Source: an uncultured Oscillospiraceae bacterium
Lineage (GTDB): Bacteria > Bacillota > Clostridia > Oscillospirales > Oscillospiraceae
DNA: 5,796 nt
Direction: 5' to 3'
Assembly (NCBI GenBank): GCA_947627085.1
Contig: CANQUO010000137.1
Span: 1 to 5,796 of the forward strand
A model generated the notes under the pieces. It did not search any database. It saw only the letters and a list, made by a program, of their open reading frames with translations, and was not told the DNA's origin. This document shows, piece after piece, positions 1 through 5,117 of this stretch (position 1 is the first letter of the stretch; every line of letters begins with the position of its first letter). The translations under genes were made by a program, and so were the position numbers.

Positions 1-404
1 TCTATCTCCTCCCGGCAGACCTGGGCCCCGCCCTCGCCGTCGTGGCCGATGTCCGGGTAGTGGTCGTATTTTTTGCCGCCCCAGGAGGCGGAGCCGTGCT
101 TTCCCGGCTCGTCCGGGTAGTTTCCGGCGGTGGAGCCCACCACGTCGAAGGTCCCCTTTGCGCCGTATTTTTCCAGCGTCTCCATGAGCTCCATGGTGAG
201 GCCCTTTTTGTGCTCCCCCACCGGGTTCGGCGGCATGCGGCTGGGGCCGTCGTCAAAGGTCATGGCCACCACGCGCTGTGAGGTCCTGACCCGCTCCACC
301 CGGCGGACCGGGGAGACGTAGACCGGGGTGCGGGCCTTTATCTCGTCCTCAAAACGGTGCTTGACCTTCTTGGCCGTTCCGATACATTTCGTTACCAATG
401 ACAT
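1..404 (-). CDS. Polysaccharide deacetylase (NodB family), partial, C-terminus beyond window
   Basis: The first 134 residues are visible; the frame stays open to the left edge. The NodB signature TFDDGPS is at residues 49-55, preceded by the hydrophobic strand VVAM (45-48). D51 and D52 would be the catalytic base and a metal ligand. The next NodB strand is present as GTFDVVG (84-90). The metal-binding HxxxH motif expected downstream is not in the window. Family members remove N- or O-acetyl groups from peptidoglycan, chitin-like or other glycans. No signal peptide is visible: the N-terminus is basic and polar, so the visible part gives no sign of export. Residues 91-130 form an unusual H/D/G/Y-rich stretch before the expected histidine motif. 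The ATG at 402-404 has a GGGAGGA ribosome site 7 bases upstream. The gene begins 14 bases after the PHP gene, so it is probably its operon partner. The family call is secure, the substrate unknown. Confidence 0.85.
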   Translation of the reverse strand, partial: MSLVTKCIGTAKKVKHRFEDEIKARTPVYVSPVRRVERVRTSQRVVAMTFDDGPSRMPPNPVGEHKKGLTMELMETLEKYGAKGTFDVVGSTAGNYPDEPGKHGSASWGGKKYDHYPDIGHDGEGGAQVCREEI

Positions 405-410
405 AAGTGT

Positions 411-417
411 TCCTCCC
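411..417 (-). promoter_or_regulatory. Ribosome binding site of the deacetylase gene
   Basis: On the minus strand GGGAGGA lies 7 bases (from GGAGG) before the ATG at 402-404 and immediately after the PHP stop codon (419-421). It fixes the start of the deacetylase gene, which is truncated at the window edge. Confidence 0.75.
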
Positions 418-418
418 G

Positions 419-1141
419 TCAGATGTGTAAAATATCCCTGCAAACGCAGTAGCCCGTGTAGACAAGCTCCCGGCAAAGATAAGCCGCCCCGCCCCGCCGG
501 CGGGCGGCTCGAAGCTGTGAAAGGCCCTTTCTCGTCCGGGAGGTGTTTTTTACAAATACGGCCTCGCTCTTCCCGGCCCTGACTGCCCTCTCTATGGCCT
601 CCGGGGTGCGGTCCTCGCAGGTGACGGCGGTGTAGGAGTTGCCAACCTCCCCGGCCTCGTGGGCGTCGCTCCCGCCGGTTTTTATAAGGGCGTGGCGGGC
701 GGCAAATTGAGATGCCATCTCGTTCGCCCGCCTGTTGTGGAAAAAGGCCCGGGAGTTTGCCGCCTCCGCCCCGTCAAGGCTCTCCGCCTCCGCCTCCCGG
801 TCCTTGTCCGCCCTCGTGAAGGGGTGGGCGATGACCGCGATGCCGCCGAGGTCGTGTATGGTCTTAGCCGCTTCGGAAAGCTCGGGGAGCTCGCCGGTCG
901 GGTCCACGTATTCCTTGCAGAAAAGGGCCAGCACATGGCCGGTCGTCGTTGAAAACTCACAGCCCGGAAGAAGAAGCACGCCCTGACGCTCCTCGGGGGC
1001 GGTGAGGGTAAACTTGTTGTGGTCGCAGACGGCTATGGCGTCAAGGCCCCGCGCCCTCGCCGCCCGGGCAAGCTCGTCGAGGCCGGAGCGCCCGTCTAAG
1101 GACGCGTCGGAGTGGACGTGAAGGTCTATTTTGAGCTCCAT
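419..1141 (-). CDS. PHP-domain metal-dependent phosphoesterase
   Basis: A 240-residue protein of the polymerase-and-histidinol-phosphatase (PHP) superfamily, a TIM-like barrel with a cluster of two or three metals that hydrolyses phosphoesters. Metal-binding motifs are in the canonical order: HVHS (H8, H10), D16, CDHN (D40-H41), GCEFS (E62), GHV (H69), IAHPF (H106) and GGSDAH (D159, H161). The set is complete, so the enzyme should be active. The domain takes up residues 1 to about 200. The last 40 residues are Arg-rich and then hold three cysteines (C223, C232, C234). Soluble cytoplasmic, no signal peptide. Its ATG directly follows the stop codon of the ATP-grasp gene, with GGAGG inside that gene's last codons, which indicates translational coupling. 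PHP proteins include histidinol phosphatases, nucleotide/oligonucleotide phosphatases and, in a divergent branch, capsule-linked tyrosine phosphatases; the substrate cannot be read here. It is not associated with his genes, so histidinol phosphatase is unlikely. Confidence 0.9.
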   Translation of the reverse strand: MELKIDLHVHSDASLDGRSGLDELARAARARGLDAIAVCDHNKFTLTAPEERQGVLLLPGCEFSTTTGHVLALFCKEYVDPTGELPELSEAAKTIHDLGGIAVIAHPFTRADKDREAEAESLDGAEAANSRAFFHNRRANEMASQFAARHALIKTGGSDAHEAGEVGNSYTAVTCEDRTPEAIERAVRAGKSEAVFVKNTSRTRKGLSQLRAARRRGGAAYLCRELVYTGYCVCRDILHI

Positions 1142-2290
1142 TTATTTACCTCCCCGGCGCAAAAGCGACTTATAATACCGGGCGGCGGGCTTTATATCCC
1201 CCCACTCCCAGACGCCGTCGGCCACTTCGGGGTTCAAAAGGTCCCCTATGGCCCCCAGGCCCCGCCTTTTTTGCCCCGCGCAGAAATATCCGGCCCCGGC
1301 GGCAAGGTCCGTGGCCGTAAAGGCCATGCGCTTGCCCTCCTTGAAGCTCCGCGCCTCCGCCGGTATCGCCCTTTCCGGGTCGCCCCTGTTCCATGAAAGC
1401 CGGAACCACTCCCATATAAGCCCAGTCCGGGAGGCCCGGGTCAGGGGGAAGGTCCCCCAGACACGGGGATTCACCTCCAAAAGCCGGGGCTCGCCCTCGG
1501 CGTCCAGCTTGAATTCCACCATGCAAAGGCCGGTATAGCCGGTTTTATGGACAAGCCTTCCGGCGTAGTCCTCCAAAAGCGGGTTTTTTACGGCCTCACA
1601 ACAGCTTGAGGGCCCGCCGGTCACCGGGTACTCCCGGACTCTCCGGTGACAAAGGGAGCTTGAGACGCGCCCGTCCTCGGCCACGAGCGAGCAACCCATG
1701 CCGTCCCCGGGCAGAAGCTGTTGTATGACCGGTTCCCCGCCGGTTATCTCCCCGAAATGCTCCCGGGCGTCCGTCAGCTCCTCCCGGTTTTTTACTATCC
1801 TGTACCTCTCCCCAGCGGAAAGGCCGAATTTCTCCCCGCATTTTGGCTTCACTACGCAGGGGAAACGGGCCGTGCCGGGTGTATACTCCTCGGGAATGGG
1901 AATACCCAGCTCCCGGCCAAGGCGCGCCACGGCCTCCTTGTCGTTTAAGGTGTCGAGGGCGGCCTTCTCCGGCAAAAGAGCGCCGCAAACCTTAGAAATT
2001 TTCTCCTTATTTTCCGGCTTTACAAGCTCCCCTATGGTATAGGCCCCCACGGGGAGAAGCGCGGGCTTTTCCCCCTCGGCTTCATATATCTCGCGGCACA
2101 GCGCCAAAAGGGCGTCAGCGTACCCATCCTCCGGCAAAAGCCGGGAGGCGGCGCAGTATTTCGAGTAAAAACCGATGGGGTCCCCCGCGCCCTCGCGCTC
2201 ACAGCAGACGACCCTTATCTTTCGCTCCCCCAGCTCTCTTATGGCGGCCAGGGACATGCGGTAATGTACGTCGGTTATTATAGCTGTCAT
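1142..2290 (-). CDS. ATP-grasp domain carboligase (COG3919-like)
   Basis: A 382-residue protein with the three-part ATP-grasp layout. A Rossmann-like N-terminal domain (MTAIITDVHYRMSLAAIREL at 1-20, to about 110) is followed by a linker, then the ATP-binding strands: FPCVVKPKCG (143-152, K148 as the likely ATP-contacting lysine), VIQQLLPGDG (188-197), a RRVREYPVTGGPS motif (216-228) typical of the COG3919 'predicted ATP-grasp carboligase' group, and the metal-binding strands MVEFKLD (E259) and LLEVNPRVWG (E272, N274). These enzymes activate a carboxylate as an acyl-phosphate and join it to an amine or other nucleophile, and they are soluble. The substrate is unknown. An AAAGGAG ribosome site lies 7 bases before the ATG. 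The gene starts 22 bases after the MATE gene and ends directly at the PHP start codon. The length is normal and the catalytic residues are intact. The C-terminal ~80 residues (about 300-382) do not show a recognised domain to me. Confidence 0.88.
   Translation of the reverse strand: MTAIITDVHYRMSLAAIRELGERKIRVVCCEREGAGDPIGFYSKYCAASRLLPEDGYADALLALCREIYEAEGEKPALLPVGAYTIGELVKPENKEKISKVCGALLPEKAALDTLNDKEAVARLGRELGIPIPEEYTPGTARFPCVVKPKCGEKFGLSAGERYRIVKNREELTDAREHFGEITGGEPVIQQLLPGDGMGCSLVAEDGRVSSSLCHRRVREYPVTGGPSSCCEAVKNPLLEDYAGRLVHKTGYTGLCMVEFKLDAEGEPRLLEVNPRVWGTFPLTRASRTGLIWEWFRLSWNRGDPERAIPAEARSFKEGKRMAFTATDLAAGAGYFCAGQKRRGLGAIGDLLNPEVADGVWEWGDIKPAARYYKSLLRRGGK
1149..1153 (-). promoter_or_regulatory. 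Ribosome binding site of the PHP gene, inside the ATP-grasp coding end
   Basis: GGAGG on the minus strand forms part of the last Gly-Gly codons of the ATP-grasp gene, 7 bases before the PHP ATG (1139-1141). The stop codon TAA (1142-1144) fills the spacer and abuts the ATG. A ribosome terminating on the first gene would sit on the initiation site of the second. Confidence 0.75.
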
Positions 2291-2312
2291 GGGGATGCTC
2301 CTTTTGCTTTCT

Positions 2313-3821
2313 TCAGTCAGCCGGCGAGTGGTGGGTGGAGTGTTTGAAGCCCCGGCTTATCTCCTTCCAGCGGCCCGAGTGGTACCTTAAGGCCATTATG
2401 AAGGTCCGTGAGCACTGGTCGATGACCAGGGCTATCCATGCCCCCCAAAGTCCCCAGTGCAAATAGTTTATGGTGATTATGGCAAGGCCGCTTCGAAGTC
2501 CCAGCACCGTTATGGCCATCACCACCGCCGTAAAGCGCGTATCCCCCGCCCCCCGAAGTCCGCCGGAGACGATGAACTGGTCGGCCTGGAGAGGCTGTGA
2601 GGCGGCCAACAGATAAAGTATCGGCGCGCCCATATTTATTACCGTGGGGTCGTTTTTGAACATGGCGATAATCGGCCTTGCGAAAAAGACCAGCAGCGCC
2701 GCCACGAAAAAGGAGGCCACTATACCAAGGTCCCGCGTTCGCCGCATGTACACCGCAGACATGTCATACCTGTGCTTGCCGATGGACTGGCCCATTAAGG
2801 TGGTGGCGGCGTTTGCGAAGGCCTGACCCATCATGAAGCTCATGGACTGGATGCTCATCAGAACGTTGTGGGTGGCGTACACCGTATCCCCCAGGCCCGT
2901 GACCTGGCGGGTGTAGATGATGAGCCCCAGGCGCATAAGGAGCTGTTCCACCATGGAGGGCACGCCGATGTTGATGATGTCCCCCATGAGGCCGCGGTTT
3001 AATTTAAATTTCTCCTTAAAGTCGATATAGACATACTTCTTTTTACTGAAGCTCACCCACATGGCGATGAAAAACGCCAGGGTCTGGCCGATATTCGTGG
3101 CCCAGGAGGCCCCCGCCACGCCCATCTTCGGCACGCCGAAGTGGCCGTAGATCATGATGTAGTTAAAGCCCAGGTTCACAACATTCGCGATGGTGTTGTA
3201 TATCATGGGCGTTTTCGTGTCGCCGATGCCCCGTAGGGCCGCCGTGACGGTTATGGTCATGCAAAGCGGTATGAAGCCGTAGAGCTGAATGTCCAGGTAC
3301 TGCTTGCCAAGCTTTATGGCCTCCTCGGATATGCCCGTGCCGCCCATGAAGCGTATGAGCCACTCCGAGGAGCAAAGGCCCAGTCCCATAAAGAGCACGC
3401 TCATAATGAGGTTCAATATCATCGCGTGCTTGAATACGTCGTTGCACTTATCCTGCTTCTGTATCCCCCGGAACCGGGCTATGACAGCCGTGGCCCCCAC
3501 ATTCATGGCCTGGATCATGGTCATGAGCAGGAACTTCGGCTGTGAGGCCAGCCCCACCGCCGTCAGGGCCACTATTCCCTCGTTGCCGGGCAGGTTGCCA
3601 ACCATCATCTGGTCGGCGATGGAGGTGAGCTGTGTCAGCACCAGCTCCACGAGGCTGGGCAGGGCGATAAGCAAAACGTCCCTGTATATCCTCTTTCTCG
3701 ATATCCCCTCCGGCGTCACGGCCTTTTCCACACGCCCTGTCTCCCCCGGGTCACCGGCCCTTCCGTAGGGCAGATCGTCCAGCGCCGTCATCACTGTTTT
3801 TTTCTCTTTTATGTCCGTCAT
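2313..3821 (-). CDS. MATE family efflux transporter
   Basis: A 502-residue polytopic membrane protein of the multidrug and toxic compound extrusion (MATE) family, Na+- or H+-driven antiporters with two six-helix halves. Both half-starts are visible: ALPSLVELVLTQLTSIADQM (53-72; P55, E59, D70) and NIGVPSMVEQLLMRLG (284-299; P288, E292). The family motif LRGIGDT occurs at 196-202 and recurs as LRGAGDT in the second half. About 12 hydrophobic segments follow between residues 48 and 480. The N-terminal tail (1-47) is long, polar and charged for this family; the C-terminal tail is basic and His-rich. ATG 3819-3821 has AAGGA about 9 bases upstream; the internal Met11 has no comparable site, so the longer start is chosen. 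It is the first gene of a four-gene operon. It could export a drug-like compound, a product of the downstream enzymes, or a lipid- or sugar-linked precursor; the sequence does not decide. Confidence 0.93.
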   Translation of the reverse strand: MTDIKEKKTVMTALDDLPYGRAGDPGETGRVEKAVTPEGISRKRIYRDVLLIALPSLVELVLTQLTSIADQMMVGNLPGNEGIVALTAVGLASQPKFLLMTMIQAMNVGATAVIARFRGIQKQDKCNDVFKHAMILNLIMSVLFMGLGLCSSEWLIRFMGGTGISEEAIKLGKQYLDIQLYGFIPLCMTITVTAALRGIGDTKTPMIYNTIANVVNLGFNYIMIYGHFGVPKMGVAGASWATNIGQTLAFFIAMWVSFSKKKYVYIDFKEKFKLNRGLMGDIINIGVPSMVEQLLMRLGLIIYTRQVTGLGDTVYATHNVLMSIQSMSFMMGQAFANAATTLMGQSIGKHRYDMSAVYMRRTRDLGIVASFFVAALLVFFARPIIAMFKNDPTVINMGAPILYLLAASQPLQADQFIVSGGLRGAGDTRFTAVVMAITVLGLRSGLAIITINYLHWGLWGAWIALVIDQCSRTFIMALRYHSGRWKEISRGFKHSTHHSPAD

Positions 3822-3850
3822 TTTCCACGGTCCTTCTTGATTTGATGCTT

Positions 3851-3856
3851 ATAATA
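3851..3856 (-). promoter_or_regulatory. Candidate -10 box of the MATE operon
   Basis: TATTAT on the minus strand (5 of 6 to consensus) lies about 30 bases before the MATE start codon in an AT-rich stretch. The best -35-like hexamer, TTGAAA (3878-3883), is 21 bases upstream, too far for a standard sigma-70/SigA promoter, so the pairing is doubtful. The -10 call is tentative. Confidence 0.3.
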
Positions 3857-3897
3857 CTCTACCACTTTTTTATTTAATTTCAATAGATAATTCGGAT

Positions 3898-3919
3898 AAA
3901 ACCGCGCTCCCGCCCCGGG
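3898..3919 (-). terminator. Weak terminator-like hairpin after the acyltransferase gene
   Basis: On the minus strand a GC-rich 18-mer (3902-3919) can pair its ends (CCCG with CG-GG across a bulge) and is followed by TTTTA (3897-3901). The stem is short and interrupted and the T run only four bases. It lies about 57 bases after the acyltransferase stop codon. It may end that transcript inefficiently. Confidence 0.2.
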
Positions 3920-3976
3920 TGAATATCAATAAATCAGAGCATCCCCTTTCACGGCTTTTTTGGCTGCGGGCATGGT

Positions 3977-4990
3977 TCAGAAATGAAAGCGGGTGTCTAC
4001 CTTGAAGCCGGCGCGGCGGGGGTTTGCCTCGCTCCGGTAAATCTCATGCCGCTTCAGGTCGTAAATGACCGACCAAACCGTGTCCTTCCCGGCGGCTCTG
4101 TCGTATTGGCAGAGAAAGCCGTAATCGCCGGACAGGAGCCTTTGGGCGAAGGGCAGGCCGATGTCCTCATTATTTTGAAAAGCGGAGATCATGGTCTTGA
4201 ATCTCGTCCGCGCAAACCAGTCGTCGATGCCTTCGCTGTTATGACCGGCCATTTTGGGAAGGTGGAACCTGTTTGTGGCGCAAACGAACGGACAGCTGCC
4301 CGTCATTGAAGTCGCGGTCTCCATTCCGGACGAATCGCACTCAACAAGCGCTATTTCTCCCGATGTGTCCGCCAAAATCAATGTCTGCGCCGAGGCGACC
4401 GGCAACATGCGCAAGCGGGAGATGGCCTCCGAAACATTTTTGCATTTTTCCAGGAGATACCGAAGGAGCATTCCCGCGTTGAAGCCTATTTTGTATTGGC
4501 GGGGATAAACGGACGTCAGGCCGGCCGCGAGGCCGTATTCGTTAACGCCATCCTCGATCTCCACAAAAGCGGTCGTGTTCCCCGTAAAGGAATATGCCCC
4601 GTTTGTCAGGTCATATATCACATTCAAATTGAGCTTTTCAAGCTCCGGCGGAAAATCGCTGTTTCGACCCAGAAGTATTTCCCGCCCTGTATTCAGCGCA
4701 AAGCAGGAGCAGTTACAAACCGGCGGCATGACATACATCCCAAACAACACGGCCTCCAGGATACTTACATCACATTTCTGCCCGTCCGCAATTCCTCGTA
4801 TCTCCTGTGTGATCTCGGGATAATACCTCTCGTAAACGGGCAGGCACAACGCGGCGTAAGCCATTCGCTCCCGGGTGATTTTAAATGGGATATTTTTCAA
4901 GATTATATTTTGACGCTTTAATAGCTGGGAACCCCACCGAAAACCGGCTTCATAATGTGTTCCCCGAAAACGCGCATGGTACATTTTCAT
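3977..4990 (-). CDS. C45 family (acyl-CoA:6-APA acyltransferase-like) Ntn hydrolase
   Basis: A 337-residue protein resembling the C45 / isopenicillin N acyltransferase-like branch of the Ntn hydrolases. These are made as precursors that cleave themselves to expose an N-terminal Cys nucleophile, then hydrolyse or transfer amide-linked acyl groups. Evidence: the N-terminal RGTHYEAGFRWG (9-20), EIRGIADG (63-70) before the cleavage region, then CNCSCFAL (92-99) followed by LLGRNSDF (106-113), which matches the family's Cys-x-Ser-Phe…GRNxD pattern. C94 is the best nucleophile by alignment of C-x-x-F-A; C92 and C96 flank it. VNEYGLAAGLTSVYP (149-163) and CATNRFHLP (near 240-250) are also typical. 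No signal peptide or membrane segment. Sampled lines of this gene run about 47-55% GC, against roughly 63-73% in sampled lines of its neighbours, suggesting recent acquisition. It has its own promoter. The substrate is unknown: penicillin, N-acyl amino acid, peptide or bile-acid-like amides are all possible in this superfamily. Confidence 0.8.
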   Translation of the reverse strand: MKMYHARFRGTHYEAGFRWGSQLLKRQNIILKNIPFKITRERMAYAALCLPVYERYYPEITQEIRGIADGQKCDVSILEAVLFGMYVMPPVCNCSCFALNTGREILLGRNSDFPPELEKLNLNVIYDLTNGAYSFTGNTTAFVEIEDGVNEYGLAAGLTSVYPRQYKIGFNAGMLLRYLLEKCKNVSEAISRLRMLPVASAQTLILADTSGEIALVECDSSGMETATSMTGSCPFVCATNRFHLPKMAGHNSEGIDDWFARTRFKTMISAFQNNEDIGLPFAQRLLSGDYGFLCQYDRAAGKDTVWSVIYDLKRHEIYRSEANPRRAGFKVDTRFHF

Positions 4991-4993
4991 TCG

Positions 4994-4999
4994 CTCCTT
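4994..4999 (-). promoter_or_regulatory. Ribosome binding site of the C45 gene
   Basis: AAGGAG on the minus strand is only 3 bases before the first ATG (4988-4990) but 9 bases before the in-frame third codon, also ATG (4982-4984). Normal spacing favours the third codon as the true start, which would remove two residues. The CDS is listed from the outer ATG because both are possible. Confidence 0.7.
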
Positions 5000-5012
5000 A
5001 TTGAAAAATAAA

Positions 5013-5028
5013 GAGCTACCGGTAACTC
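5013..5028. promoter_or_regulatory. Palindromic candidate operator or 5'-leader hairpin
   Basis: GAGCTACCGGTAACTC is a 16-bp inverted repeat with 7 of 8 base pairs symmetric around the central CCGG. It sits 7-22 bases downstream of the predicted -10 box, covering the expected transcription start of the C45 gene, a common operator position. In RNA the same bases could form a 6-bp stem with a CCGG loop, followed by TTTATTTTT (minus strand), so a leader attenuator is an alternative. No regulator gene is in the window. Confidence 0.4.
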
Positions 5029-5034
5029 CTCTTA

Positions 5035-5063
5035 AGAATAACCGAATAAAAATTTAAAGTCAA
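5035..5063 (-). promoter_or_regulatory. Promoter of the C45 gene
   Basis: On the minus strand, TTGACT (-35, 5058-5063; 5 of 6 to consensus) is separated by exactly 17 bases from TATTCT (-10, 5035-5040; 4 of 6). The spacer is AT-rich. The expected start of transcription is near 5028, giving a leader of about 40 bases before the ribosome site and ATG. The -35 box shares its first two bases with the last two stem bases of the fucO terminator. Confidence 0.65.
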
Positions 5064-5094
5064 GCCCCGTACGGCGAAAGGCTGTACGGGGCTT
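5062..5094 (-). terminator. Intrinsic terminator of the fucO-like gene
   Basis: Perfect 11-bp inverted repeat, AAGCCCCGTAC (5062-5072) and GTACGGGGCTT (5084-5094), with an 11-base loop. It starts 23 bases after the stop codon of the dehydrogenase gene. On the minus strand the stem is followed by GACTTTAAATTTTTATT, a T-rich but interrupted tract; on the plus strand the stem is followed by TGTGGG, so termination is directed to the minus-strand transcript. Confidence 0.8.
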
Positions 5095-5117
5095 TGTGGG
5101 AAGTTTGGCGGTAAGGC

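Larger units (their letters stand above)
3822..3976. other. AT-rich intergenic region between the acyltransferase and MATE genes
   Basis: 155 bases with no credible gene. Positions 3841-3900 are strongly AT-rich and should hold the promoter of the MATE operon; positions 3902-3919 are GC-rich and could form a weak hairpin. No strong intrinsic terminator for the acyltransferase gene is evident, so some read-through into the MATE operon is possible. Confidence 0.6.

Noticed and set aside
1596..1988. Minus-strand open frame (130 codons) in another frame within the ATP-grasp gene
   Set aside because: It overlaps the ATP-grasp frame, is Arg/Gly-rich as expected of an out-of-frame reading of GC-rich DNA, and has no family features.
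3289..3768. Long plus-strand open frame (159 codons) opposite the MATE gene
   Set aside because: It lies entirely antisense to a convincing MATE coding region, its translation shows no recognisable domain, and GC-rich coding DNA readily gives antisense open frames.
3850..3883. Standard promoter made of TTGAAA and TATTAT before the MATE gene, or a plus-strand TATAAT
   Set aside because: The minus-strand pair is 21 bases apart, outside the normal spacing. The plus-strand TATAAT has no gene downstream on that strand. Only a tentative -10 box is listed.
3928..3973. Tiny minus-strand open frame (15 residues, MPAAKKAVKGDALIY) just after the C45 stop codon
   Set aside because: No Shine-Dalgarno precedes it and it is too short to support as a gene without conservation data.
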